From: an uncultured Bryobacterales bacterium
GTDB lineage: Bacteria > Acidobacteriota > Terriglobia > Bryobacterales > Bryobacteraceae
DNA length: 33,228 nucleotides
Assembly: GCA_937959285.1 (NCBI GenBank)
Contig: CALGAR010000077.1
Span: 1 to 33,228 of the forward strand
Reading direction: 5' to 3'
The notes below the pieces were generated by a model. The model saw only the letters and a list, made by a program, of their open reading frames with translations. It searched no databases and was not told the origin of the DNA. Position numbers and translations under genes: made by a program. This document shows positions 7,940 through 16,168 of the stretch, one piece after another (the stretch's first letter is position 1; every line of letters starts with the position of its first letter).

Positions 7940-10900
7940 ATGAACCATCCTTGCAGAGCGTTTCTGCTCGTAGTCGTAGCGGCCGCGTTAGCCGCGATTA
8001 ACTTATTCTCCCAGTCGTTCACTGCAAGCGTGCGGGGAACGGTGACCGACCAGGAGAACGCGGTCATCGCCGCGGCGAAAGTCGTGGTGACTGACGTAGA
8101 CCGTGGAACAAACTTTAACACCGTGACCGACGAAGCCGGACGGTACGTCGTCACGGCACTGCCTCCCGGCAACTACATCCTGACGGTTGAGGCCCCGGGA
8201 TTTAAGAAGTTTTCAAGTGGCCGATTCACGCTTACCGTTCAAGGGCAGACGACTGTCAACGCCCAACTGCAAGTCGGCGATGTCGCCACGACGATCGAGG
8301 TCCAGGGCTCGGCAGCTCTGGTAAACACGACGATCGCGAACCTTGGACAAGTGATCGAGAACAAGTACATCCTTTCGCTGCCCAACATTGCGCGGAACTC
8401 CATGAGCCTGGCCTATCTGACGCCGGGCGTCGTTGGTTCGGGCGGACGGCGCGGCGACAGCAATACCAACTTCGTCGCGAACGGATCGCGCAACTCCACG
8501 TCCGACGTGCTCATCGACGGTGTGACTGTGACAACGGTTGAGCAGAACTCCGGCATTACGGATCTGAAGTTCTCGCCTTCCGTCGACGTCGTGCAGGAGT
8601 TCAAGATTCAGACGAACTTCTTCTCCGCGGAGTACGGCCAGACCGGCGGGGCGGTCGTGAACATGGTCACGCGTTCTGGCACGAACGACTTCCATGGGAC
8701 CGGATATTACTTCCTCCGTGACTCCGCGTTGAACTCGAACGACTGGTTCTCCAATCGGGCAGGCCGCGCGATTCCGGACTACCACCGCGATCAGTTCGGC
8801 GGCGTCTTCCACGGACCCGTAATTCGGAACAAGACCTTTTTCCTGGCCGCCTACGAGTACACACGAGAGCAGAGCCCCTTCAACCGGACTGCGACCGTGC
8901 CCACTGCGTTGCAGCGTGTCGGTGACTTCTCTCAAACCTTCAACGGCTCGGGCCAGTTGATGACGATCTACAATCCCTTTGACACGTTCGTCAATGCGGC
9001 TGGGGATATCGAGCGCCGGCCCTTCCCTGGCAACATCATCCCCCGGTCCATGATGGATCCGATCGCGCTGAAGGCAATGGAGTATTACCCGATGCCGAAT
9101 CAGCCGGGTTCACCCTTTACCGAAACCAACAACTGGTTCGAGCAGGGTGTCAACAACAACCGCGGCCACCAGATGAACTTCAAAGGCGACCACAACTTTA
9201 ACAGCAACAACCGCCTCAGCGGCCGCTACAGCCACACGCGGTCGAACAATCAGAATCCGAACCTGTTCGGGGAAGGGAACCCCGCGATGTTCACCGGTGG
9301 GCCCAGCCAGAACCGGATGCACTCTGTTGTTGTCGACTACACGCACGTCCGCAGCGCCACGACGCTGTTCACGTTCCGCTACGGACTGACCTACGCGGAT
9401 TACCACCGCAACCCCTTCTTTAAGAGCTTCGACTCAACGACTCTTGGGTTCCCGGCGTACATGGTCGAAACATCCACGCATGACGTCTTCCCGCGATTCA
9501 CTCCCGATGGCTACCAGGCGATCGGTACCGAAGGGTGGTGGATCATGGACCGCCAGGAAGCCGTGCATCACTGGTCGGGTTCGATGACGAAGATCATCGG
9601 CGGACACAACATCAAAGTTGGCGGCGAGCGCCGGTTCAACATTCTCGATTACTCGCAGCCTGGCTACCCGTCCGGCAACTTTAACTTTGGCCGCGGCGTT
9701 ACCTGTAAGAACCGCTTCACCTGCCCCGGCAACGAGGGCAACGGCATTGCCACCATGCTGCTTGGCTGGTCCACTGGCAGCGACTACCACATTGAGCCGA
9801 AGGCCTTCTCACGCTCCGCATACTGGGGCTTCTACTTCCAGGACGACTGGAAGATCACCAGCAAACTCACTCTGAACCTTGGCTTGCGGTATGACTTCGA
9901 CGTTCCGCGATGGGAGAAGCTGAACCGCTACAGCTACTGGGATCTGAACGCTCAATCGCCCATTAAGGCCGAGGGGTATGATACGCGGGGTGTGATCCGC
10001 TTTGTGAATGATGACCGGCGGTCGGATTTCAAGGCTGACCTGAACAACTGGCAGCCGCGCGTCGGTTTCGCTTACGCGCTTACTCCGAAGACCGCCATTC
10101 GTGCCGGCTACGGCCTGTTCTACACCCTTTCCAGAGCCACCGTATACGGCCGCCCAGGTACCGGCTTCACCATCAATTCGCCAGCAATCTGGACGAGGGA
10201 TTCGAACGCCACACTGAATACCAGGTTGAGCAACCCATTCCCGAACGGCATTTTGCAGCCGCCCGGAAGCTCTCAGGGTGACGCGACCCTTCTCGGGTTC
10301 GGAGCTGGTGCTACCCTTGGCGAAAACAACCGGAATCCCGAGTATCATTCGTGGAACTTCTCGATCCAGCGCGAATTGCCGCTGCAGTCCGTCCTGGAGG
10401 TGAACTACACGGGCAGCCGCGGAACGCATCTGTTCATGCCGATCACGACGCTGTCGCCGCTTCCTCAGGTTTACTGGTCGCTCGGCCGCACCTACCTGAA
10501 TCAGGCTGTACCCAATCCGTTCTACGGCCAGATAACGGATACCCGGTCGCGGTTCAGCAATCCGACAGTGGAGCGGTTCCGGCTGCTGCGCCCGATGCCG
10601 CATTTCGACGGTGCAAGCGTCGGCACTGCAGAGCCCGCTCGCGGCGACTCGAATTACCACGCGCTTCAGCTGAAGTGGGAGAAGCGCTTCAGCCGCGGTC
10701 TCACAACCCTGGTTCACTACACGTGGTCCAAGATGATTGACAACATCTCGCACAGCTCCGGCAACGTGTCCTGGCTGGGCGGATCTACGAGTATCCAGAA
10801 TATCTGGGATCTCCGCGGTGAACGGGCTTTGTCCGCTCACGATATCGCTCATCGTGTTGTGATCACCGGCGCTTACGAGCTGCCGTTCGGCAGGGGACGT

Positions 10901-11392
10901 AAGTGGGGTTCGGACTGGAACCGCGCGCTCGACTGGATTGCTGGAGGCTGGGAAATCAGCGGCATGGCGACGCTGCAGAGCGGCATGCCTCTGCAGGTGA
11001 CCCAGTCCGGCGGAACGATCTGGGATGGCACGCAGCGGCCGAACCTGATCGGCGATCCGAGCACCTCCGGCTCCGTCACCGATCGCCTGAATAATTGGTT
11101 CAACCCCGCGGCCTTCTCGCAGCCCGCCGCCGATGTGCCGGGCAGCGCTCCGCGCAACTTGAACTATCGCGGACCGGGCATCCGGACACTCGACGCAGCC
11201 CTGCTGAAGAGCTTCCGGACGGTGGAAGGACAGCGCATCGAGTTGCGGTTGGAAGCGCAGAACGCAACCAACACGCCGATGTTTGGCGATCCTAACACCA
11301 GCTTCGGCTCCACGAGCTTCGGCCAGATTACCGGGCTCCGGAGCGGAGTCGGAGCTCGTAACGTTCAGTTCGGCTTGAAGTACTACTTCTGA
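7940..11392 (+). CDS. Oar-like TonB-dependent outer-membrane receptor (first copy)
   Basis: 1150 residues. A signal peptide (about residues 1-26, ending near LFSQS) is followed by a carboxypeptidase-regulatory-like beta domain (about 28-110: VRGTVTDQENAVIAAAKVVV, then YVVTALPPGNYILTVEAPGF). The plug domain follows (about 125-255: LPNIARNSMSLAYLTPG, LIDGV, then VQEFKIQTNFFSAEYGQ and GGAVVNMVTRSGTNDFHG). The rest is a long beta-barrel ending with an aromatic C-terminal strand (FGLKYYF), as expected for Bam-dependent insertion. These receptors are greatly expanded in Acidobacteriota and are thought to import or bind large substrates such as glycans or peptides with TonB/ExbBD energy, but the ligand here is unknown. 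No nearby glycan enzyme or SusD-like partner gives a clue. The gene appears monocistronic, with its own strong promoter and a hairpin after its stop. Confidence 0.93.
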   Translation: MNHPCRAFLLVVVAAALAAINLFSQSFTASVRGTVTDQENAVIAAAKVVVTDVDRGTNFNTVTDEAGRYVVTALPPGNYILTVEAPGFKKFSSGRFTLTVQGQTTVNAQLQVGDVATTIEVQGSAALVNTTIANLGQVIENKYILSLPNIARNSMSLAYLTPGVVGSGGRRGDSNTNFVANGSRNSTSDVLIDGVTVTTVEQNSGITDLKFSPSVDVVQEFKIQTNFFSAEYGQTGGAVVNMVTRSGTNDFHGTGYYFLRDSALNSNDWFSNRAGRAIPDYHRDQFGGVFHGPVIRNKTFFLAAYEYTREQSPFNRTATVPTALQRVGDFSQTFNGSGQLMTIYNPFDTFVNAAGDIERRPFPGNIIPRSMMDPIALKAMEYYPMPNQPGSPFTETNNWFEQGVNNNRGHQMNFKGDHNFNSNNRLSGRYSHTRSNNQNPNLFGEGNPAMFTGGPSQNRMHSVVVDYTHVRSATTLFTFRYGLTYADYHRNPFFKSFDSTTLGFPAYMVETSTHDVFPRFTPDGYQAIGTEGWWIMDRQEAVHHWSGSMTKIIGGHNIKVGGERRFNILDYSQPGYPSGNFNFGRGVTCKNRFTCPGNEGNGIATMLLGWSTGSDYHIEPKAFSRSAYWGFYFQDDWKITSKLTLNLGLRYDFDVPRWEKLNRYSYWDLNAQSPIKAEGYDTRGVIRFVNDDRRSDFKADLNNWQPRVGFAYALTPKTAIRAGYGLFYTLSRATVYGRPGTGFTINSPAIWTRDSNATLNTRLSNPFPNGILQPPGSSQGDATLLGFGAGATLGENNRNPEYHSWNFSIQRELPLQSVLEVNYTGSRGTHLFMPITTLSPLPQVYWSLGRTYLNQAVPNPFYGQITDTRSRFSNPTVERFRLLRPMPHFDGASVGTAEPARGDSNYHALQLKWEKRFSRGLTTLVHYTWSKMIDNISHSSGNVSWLGGSTSIQNIWDLRGERALSAHDIAHRVVITGAYELPFGRGRKWGSDWNRALDWIAGGWEISGMATLQSGMPLQVTQSGGTIWDGTQRPNLIGDPSTSGSVTDRLNNWFNPAAFSQPAADVPGSAPRNLNYRGPGIRTLDAALLKSFRTVEGQRIELRLEAQNATNTPMFGDPNTSFGSTSFGQITGLRSGVGARNVQFGLKYYF

Positions 11393-11422
11393 GGCTGATC
11401 CCTCAGGCTTCGCTGCTGGTTT

Positions 11423-11453
11423 GCCCGGCCCAATCGGCTGATTGAGGCCGGGC
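11423..11453. terminator. Strong hairpin between convergent genes
   Basis: The arms GCCCGGCC-CAATC and GATTG-A-GGCCGGGC form a 13-pair stem with one bulged A and a GGCT loop, 31 bases after the receptor stop and 5 bases before the GNAT stop. There is no U-run on either strand, so it may be a Rho-independent terminator of the GC-rich type or an RNA 3-prime stabiliser. It could serve both converging transcripts. Confidence 0.6.
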
Positions 11454-11457
11454 GCCC

Positions 11458-11937
11458 TCAGCGGGCCAGGGCGTAAAGGGCATCACCGGCGAGCCTGTAT
11501 TTCGTCCAGTCATCCAACGGAACGGCGCCCAGTTGCCGGTAAAAGCGAATCGCCGGGTCGTTCCAGTCAAGTACTCCCCATTCCACCCTGCCGCAGCCGC
11601 GCTGCGCCGCAATCCTTGCCAGGTACTTCATCAAGGCAAGCCCAATCCCTTTACCGCGCAAGTAAGGTTTGACAAAGAGGTCTTCCAGGTAGATCCCGGG
11701 CTGAGCCAGAAACGTGGAATAGGTCGGGAAGAACACGGCGAATCCCGCGCATTCCTGGTTCCAATGCGCCAGGACCACCTCGGCTGCGGGCCTGGAACCG
11801 AACAACGTTTCGCGCAGCCGTTCCTCGGTTGCCGTAACGTGATGAGCGAGCTTTTCGTACTTAGCAAGCGCGCAGATCAGATCGAGGATGACGGGGACGT
11901 CCGATTCAGCTGCTGGAACGATTCTGAGTTCTGACAT
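11458..11937 (-). CDS. GNAT N-acetyltransferase, SSAT/thialysine-acetyltransferase-like
   Basis: The frame extends to 12105, but ATG at 11937 (MSELRIVPA) is the family-like start, giving 159 residues. GNAT features appear in order: N-terminal beta-alpha with VILDLICALAKYEKL, the beta4 strand YLEDLFVKPYLRGKGIG with the acetyl-CoA pyrophosphate loop R-G-K-G-I-G (about residues 95-112), and the C-terminal VEWGVLDWNDPAIRFYRQLGA. The W-G/S-V-L-D-W-N block and the Y-x-E-D-L-F-V block are characteristic of the diamine/thialysine acetyltransferase branch, so an amine or amino-acid-analogue acceptor is likely, with acetyl-CoA as donor. It is divergent from the nitrilase gene, with an 80-base shared upstream region. 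Confidence 0.88.
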   Translation of the reverse strand: MSELRIVPAAESDVPVILDLICALAKYEKLAHHVTATEERLRETLFGSRPAAEVVLAHWNQECAGFAVFFPTYSTFLAQPGIYLEDLFVKPYLRGKGIGLALMKYLARIAAQRGCGRVEWGVLDWNDPAIRFYRQLGAVPLDDWTKYRLAGDALYALAR

Positions 11938-12017
11938 GCTTTTACAGTCTAGGGGAATTTGAACCGCGATGCCGGGCAGCGTTGCCGGGTGCGCGGAAAC
12001 GGTGGTAGGGTACGACG

Positions 12018-12806
12018 GTGGACACGTTTCGAATCGCACTCGCAAACGTCCGGTTTCCAAAGAGTCCCGCCGACAGCCTCGCGCTGGCCGAAGAAGCGAT
12101 CGCACAAGCGTCGGTTGAAGGAGCGCGCCTGATTTGTTTCCCCGAATGCTTCATTCCGGGATACCGGGCGCAGGGAAAGCAAATTCCGCCTCCCGACCCT
12201 CTATTCCTGGAACGTGCCTGGTCTGCGATTGCGGCGGCTGCCGGAAGGGCAAACGTTGCCGTCATTCTCGGCACGGAACGCGTGGTGGACGGCGCCCTGA
12301 TGGCTACCGCGCTGGTGATTCAGCCAGATGGGACGATCGCCGGTTTCCAGGATAAGGTGCAGCTCGACCCATCCGAGGAGTCTACCTATTCGCCCGGTTG
12401 CGGCAGACGAATTTTTCAAACCGGGCCGCTGAAATTCGGTATCGTCATCTGCCATGAAGGCTGGCGCTATCCGGAGACGGTCCGGTGGGCGGTGAGGCAA
12501 GGCGCGCAGATCGTGTTCCACCCCCAGTTCCACGAGGCCGAACCCGGCGGCTACGTGCCTGCCACGTACGCCGATCCGAGGAATACGTTTCACGAAAAAG
12601 CAATTTTGTGCCGTGCCGCCGAGAACACCTGCTACTTCGCGACCGTCAACTTTGCGAGCGCCGGATCGCCGACCACCTCTGCGGTGGCGCGACCCGACGG
12701 GACCCTGCTCTGCTATCAGCCCTACGGCGAGGAAGGATTGCTCATTGCGGACATCGACCTCGGCGCGGCCACCGGATTTCTGGCGGCGCGCTACAAACCC
12801 ATCTAG
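12018..12806 (+). CDS. Carbon-nitrogen hydrolase (nitrilase superfamily amidase)
   Basis: 262 residues starting at GTG 12018, a normal size. The Glu-Lys-Cys triad is readable: Glu43 in ICFPE, Lys113 in FQDKVQL and Cys145 in VICHEGWRYPE. Enzymes of this superfamily hydrolyse C-N bonds of amides, omega-amides or N-carbamyl compounds in the cytoplasm through a cysteine acyl-enzyme. No signal peptide is seen. The residues after the Cys (HEGWRYPE) match a branch of uncharacterised bacterial hydrolases rather than true nitrilases or N-carbamoylputrescine amidase, so the substrate is open. The stop is 15 bases before the next gene, an esterase-like hydrolase on the same strand, so the two probably share a transcript. 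Confidence 0.9.
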   Translation: MDTFRIALANVRFPKSPADSLALAEEAIAQASVEGARLICFPECFIPGYRAQGKQIPPPDPLFLERAWSAIAAAAGRANVAVILGTERVVDGALMATALVIQPDGTIAGFQDKVQLDPSEESTYSPGCGRRIFQTGPLKFGIVICHEGWRYPETVRWAVRQGAQIVFHPQFHEAEPGGYVPATYADPRNTFHEKAILCRAAENTCYFATVNFASAGSPTTSAVARPDGTLLCYQPYGEEGLLIADIDLGAATGFLAARYKPI

Positions 12807-12821
12807 CAGTGAACCGGATCT

Positions 12822-14069
12822 ATGAACAGAAGAGAATTCTTCGCTTCGGCGCTTCTGGCCGCCGGTCCAAGCCCTGCTGGCGCTGCTTGCGACGTCCCCG
12901 TTCCCGACACGCAGTTTGAAACACCGGACCTCGGCAACCTCTACGAAGTCATTGCTGGCCTGAGGTGCGACCAAGGGCCGGCGCTTTCCGTCCTTGATTC
13001 GAAGTGGAAATCGCTCGACGCGTGGAAGAAGGCCGCGCGGCCGGTCCTCCAAAACTTGCTTCACTACAATCCGAAGGCGGAACCTGTCTCCGCCCGCACT
13101 CTGAACGTGGAAGAGCGCGATGGATTTCGAATCGAGACGGTTACGATCAAAGGGCCTGCCGCCTACGATGTCCCCGCGTGGGTTCTGTCTCCCGCGGGAC
13201 CGCGGCGCAGGCGTCCGGGCATCGTTGCCATTCACTGCCACAGCGGCCGCTACGTCTGGGGACACGAGAAGATTGTGAGCCATCCGGATGACAGCGACGC
13301 GCTGAAGGCCTTCCGTGAGCGTGCCTATGGACGGCCTTATGCCGAGATCCTGGCTAAACGGGGGTTCGTCGTTCTTGTCATCGACGCCTTCTATTTCGGG
13401 AGCAGGCGCCTGCGCCCTGAAGCGATGGAGTCCGTGGCTGCGGTGCCCTCCGTGCGGCAGGAGCTCGCCATGCTGAAGAAGGAGGTCCCAAACTCGGCCG
13501 AGTGGATCAGGCGTATAGACCGGATTTGCGGCGAGTTCGAGCATCTGACGGCGAAGACCATCTTTTCCGCCGGCGCAACCTGGCCCGGTCTTCTTGTTTG
13601 GGATGACAGGCGGAGCCTCGATTACTTGTGCACCCGCCCGGACGTCGATCCAAAGCGTCTCGGATGCCTGGGTTTGTCGATCGGCGGCCTCAGAACGGGC
13701 CACCTGATCGCCACGGATCCCCGCATTCGGGTTGCCTGCATCACCGGCTGGATGACGGAGTTCCGGTCTCAGCTTCGCAATCACCTCCGCCACCATACCT
13801 GGATGATCTACGTTCCCGGGTTGTACAAGGCTCTCGATCTTCCCGATGCTGTGGGATTACATGCGCCGGGGGCGCTGCTTGTGCAGCAATGTGCGAAAGA
13901 CTCCCTTTATCCGATGGCTGGCATGAAAGGCTCGGTTGAGAAGCTAACCAAAATCTATGCAAAGGCGGGGGCGCCTGAGAGATTCAAAGCTGCCTTTCAC
14001 GACGTCCCGCACTCGTTTACTCCCGCCATGCAGGAGGAGGCCTTCGAGTGGATCGAAAAGTGGATTTGA
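12822..14069 (+). CDS. Exported alpha/beta hydrolase (acetyl-xylan-esterase/dienelactone-hydrolase-like)
   Basis: 415 residues. The N-terminus MNRREFFASALLAAG has the Arg-Arg pair and short hydrophobic stretch of a Tat-type signal. An alpha/beta-hydrolase core follows: RPGIVAIHCHSG (strand 3 and oxyanion region, about 132-142), GFVVLVIDAFYFG (181-193), nucleophile elbow GLSIGG with Ser286, acid Asp360 in CAKDSLYP and His397 in DVPHSF. The layout resembles large exported esterases and dienelactone-hydrolase-like enzymes common in Acidobacteria and Planctomycetes, which act on ester-bearing carbohydrates. The exact substrate is unknown. It follows the nitrilase-type gene by 15 bases, so the two may act on related compounds, one outside and one inside the cytoplasmic membrane (inference). 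Confidence 0.85.
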   Translation: MNRREFFASALLAAGPSPAGAACDVPVPDTQFETPDLGNLYEVIAGLRCDQGPALSVLDSKWKSLDAWKKAARPVLQNLLHYNPKAEPVSARTLNVEERDGFRIETVTIKGPAAYDVPAWVLSPAGPRRRRPGIVAIHCHSGRYVWGHEKIVSHPDDSDALKAFRERAYGRPYAEILAKRGFVVLVIDAFYFGSRRLRPEAMESVAAVPSVRQELAMLKKEVPNSAEWIRRIDRICGEFEHLTAKTIFSAGATWPGLLVWDDRRSLDYLCTRPDVDPKRLGCLGLSIGGLRTGHLIATDPRIRVACITGWMTEFRSQLRNHLRHHTWMIYVPGLYKALDLPDAVGLHAPGALLVQQCAKDSLYPMAGMKGSVEKLTKIYAKAGAPERFKAAFHDVPHSFTPAMQEEAFEWIEKWI

Positions 14070-14105
14070 CGGTGGTGGGACGGCCACGGCTCGTAGTGCC
14101 TTGAT

Positions 14106-14441
14106 TCAGCTCTCTTCCGGCCTCTCGGTCATGAATTGCGCGACGCCCACGACTTTCTCGACAGGGAGAACGAACGCGATGCCTTTGCCGGTCGAGTTCA
14201 ATTCCGCCGCGCGCACGATCTCGTTGAGAATCCTGTCGATTTGATCCGAATAGGCGAGCGTCAGCACAATCTCCTTCTCGGGCTCGATCGCGATACCAAA
14301 GATCTTTTCCTGTTCGTTGATGCCCGCGCCACGTCCGAAAAGCACTGTGCCTCCCCGCGCGCCAGCTCTTACCGACGCTTGCATTACAGTGCTGCCCCAT
14401 CCCTTGCGGACAATGCTCACAATGAGAGAGGCCTTCAACAT
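14106..14441 (-). CDS. PII-like signalling protein linked to DUF1538 membrane proteins
   Basis: 111 residues, the size of a PII monomer. The ferredoxin-like fold pattern is clear: beta1 LKASLIVSIVRKG, then helix and loop segment ARGGTVLFGRGAGI (start of the T-loop equivalent), beta3 EKEIVLTLAYSDQIDRILNEIV, and a B-loop-like STGKGIAFVLPVEKVVGV. PII proteins are trimeric cytoplasmic sensors that bind ATP/ADP and often 2-oxoglutarate in clefts between subunits and attach to transporters or enzymes. The T-loop region is about two residues shorter than in GlnB and lacks its uridylylated Tyr, so classical GlnD control is unlikely. Its ribosome binding site AAGGAGGAG is strong, 17 bases separate it from the DUF1538 gene upstream, and it is the last gene of that operon. 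It most likely regulates those membrane proteins. Confidence 0.82.
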   Translation of the reverse strand: MLKASLIVSIVRKGWGSTVMQASVRAGARGGTVLFGRGAGINEQEKIFGIAIEPEKEIVLTLAYSDQIDRILNEIVRAAELNSTGKGIAFVLPVEKVVGVAQFMTERPEES

Positions 14442-14458
14442 GTTCAGAACTCCTCCTT

Positions 14459-15181
14459 TTAGCGCTCTTTCCGTCTTACGAGAACGCCCAGCACCATAAC
14501 CGAGAGGATGGGCGCGAGAGCGATCAGAGAAACAAGGCCTAGCCCGTGAATCAGCGGCTGCTGGTCACCCATGGCAGAGGACACGCCGAAGGCGAGCGTC
14601 AGAAGAAAGGTGTTCGCCACGGGGCCGGTCGCTACGCCGCCTGCATCGATAGCGATTGAAACGAAGGACTTGTTGCTCAGCCAAATGATACAGAGGACGA
14701 GCAGATAACCGGGCACGAGCAGCCACAGGAGCGGAATGCCATACCCGATTCTAAGCAGCCCGACCCCACCCGCAGTGGCGACACCGACACAAACTGCATA
14801 AAGTACGAATCGGTACCGGATCGATCCGGTGGAAGCCTCTTCGACCTGATGCGCCAGGATGCGTACTGACGGCTCTCCCCAGGTTGTGACAAATCCGAGT
14901 ACGAGGCCGAACGGCAAGAGCAGCCATTTCCCTGTTAGCGATCCCAGCGCCGCGCCGATTGCCCAGCCAAAGGGCAAAAACCCGATGCTGACGCCCAGTA
15001 AGAACAGGAACAGTCCAGCCGATGCGACCAGCGTTCCGGTCAGAACGCGCGACACCTCCCTCCATGGCAATCTCAGAAACAGGAGCTGAAACGCAAGAAA
15101 CAAGGTTGTCAGAGGCAGCACCGCCAGAACGACGCTTAACGCAGTGTCCCTTAATTCGGTCAGGAACGGCGTATCGGTCAC
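14459..15181 (-). CDS. DUF1538 membrane protein (second of a pair)
   Basis: 240 residues, strongly hydrophobic, with about seven membrane segments. The family features visible are WGEPSVRILAHQVEEAS in a polar loop after the third or fourth helix, and the signature AIDAGGVATGPVANTF (a D-x-G-G-V-x-T-G-P re-entrant-looking segment) near residue 178. The C-terminus LVRRKER is positively charged and so probably cytoplasmic. DUF1538 proteins often occur as a tandem fused protein; here the halves are separate genes. The ATG at 15181 overlaps the stop of the upstream DUF1538 gene by 4 bases (ATGA), indicating translational coupling and probably a heterodimer. Fold and charge suggest a transporter or channel; the substrate is not known. 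Confidence 0.85.
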   Translation of the reverse strand: MTDTPFLTELRDTALSVVLAVLPLTTLFLAFQLLFLRLPWREVSRVLTGTLVASAGLFLFLLGVSIGFLPFGWAIGAALGSLTGKWLLLPFGLVLGFVTTWGEPSVRILAHQVEEASTGSIRYRFVLYAVCVGVATAGGVGLLRIGYGIPLLWLLVPGYLLVLCIIWLSNKSFVSIAIDAGGVATGPVANTFLLTLAFGVSSAMGDQQPLIHGLGLVSLIALAPILSVMVLGVLVRRKER

Positions 15182-15867
15182 CAGATCAGTCCCAGAATCA
15201 GAATGACAATGATCGGCCCGATCGATGCGAGCCCCAGTAGTCCGAATCCGTCCGACAGAGCGGAGCGCTCAGCCAGTACGGAGCTGAGACCGCGGCACAG
15301 CGCAAGCAGGACTGAGGCGGTCAACACTCCGGTTGTCACGCTGCCGGCATCATACGCCAGTGGAACGGTGTCGACGGAGAAAAAGGACAGCAGGACCATA
15401 ACCGAGTAGGAGACTGCCAGCGTGTAGGTCATTTCAACTCCCCAGATGACACGCAGGAGCGCGAGCGCGGCGAACAGGCCGACACCCACAGCAATCAGGT
15501 AAGTGAGCGCTCGCTGGTTGATGGCGCCGTTCGAGATCGTCTCAACTTGTCTGGCGAGAACCAGAACGTCGGGCTCCGCAACCGTCGTCGCGAGGCCTAG
15601 AGCAAAAGCTACCGCGATAATCAGCAGCAGCGAACCCTTCTTGGGAAGCTCAGCGCCAATGAATCGGCCCATGGGGAGGATTCCAAGGTCGATGCCGGTG
15701 AACAGCAGAAGCATCCCGACAACGGCAAGTACCGATCCCGCGAGGAACTTGAGGAAAATCACGGCGGGCGCGCGTACGAGCACAATCTGAAGCACGCAGG
15801 CCACGCCGACCAGCGGTGCCACGGCCGTCAGCGCTTCGAGAAGCCTCACTCTTAACACCGAGAGCAT
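15178..15867 (-). CDS. DUF1538 membrane protein (first of a pair)
   Basis: 229 residues with about seven hydrophobic helices. It is a paralogue of the downstream gene: both have an AEPDVLVLARQVETIS-type polar loop (here about residues 107-122) and the AYDAGSVTTGVLTASVLLAL signature near residue 174. The start at ATG 15867 has no obvious ribosome binding site. It is the first gene of a three-gene minus-strand operon (DUF1538, DUF1538, PII-like). The two repeats probably pack as an inverted or parallel pair around a pathway lined by the D-x-G-x-V-x-T-G segments, as in many duplicated transporters; this is inference from the repeated signature and length. Confidence 0.85.
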   Translation of the reverse strand: MLSVLRVRLLEALTAVAPLVGVACVLQIVLVRAPAVIFLKFLAGSVLAVVGMLLLFTGIDLGILPMGRFIGAELPKKGSLLLIIAVAFALGLATTVAEPDVLVLARQVETISNGAINQRALTYLIAVGVGLFAALALLRVIWGVEMTYTLAVSYSVMVLLSFFSVDTVPLAYDAGSVTTGVLTASVLLALCRGLSSVLAERSALSDGFGLLGLASIGPIIVILILGLIW

Positions 15868-15923
15868 ACTGTTGGACGCCGCTGCGCATCAGACATTACG
15901 CCCATGCTTCATACGGTTGCGCG

Positions 15924-16168
15924 ATGACCGGCACCCGCAATGAAATCGCACCCGATCCGCAAAAGTTCCACATCGCAACCAGATTGCAACAGGGCCTGCC
16001 CGGCGAACTTTTGGCGAAGCAATTGGCACGTCCTGTGGCGTCAGGTTTTCGTCGGAAGCCTACATGCAACTCGTTGCGCTGATTCATGCCAGCGCGGCGA
16101 ACTTCGAGACGTGGCTGCACAAACGGCAAGATGCGCCGGAAGCGTGCGAAGAGGGAGGTGACACATGA
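15924..16168 (+). pseudogene. Small unrecognised gene, frameshifted, first of a decayed receptor operon
   Basis: One frame gives MTGTRNEIAPDPQKFHIATR then LQQGLPGELLAKQLA. Near 16030 the plausible sequence moves to another frame, FSSEAYMQLVALIHASAANF then ETWLHKRQDAPEACEEGG, ending in TGA at 16166-16168. Each half is protein-like; neither is complete. The stop overlaps the next ATG as ATGA (16165-16168), typical of translational coupling. I do not recognise the family. The downstream neighbour was a TonB siderophore-type receptor, so this may have been an iron-uptake accessory gene (inference). Confidence 0.4.

Noticed and set aside
9809..10852. 347-codon minus-strand frame
   Set aside because: Antisense to the first Oar-like receptor; Arg/Val/Ala-rich composition without domain motifs.
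12201..13796. 531-codon minus-strand frame
   Set aside because: Antisense to the nitrilase and hydrolase genes, both of which have full catalytic sets; this frame has no recognisable domain.
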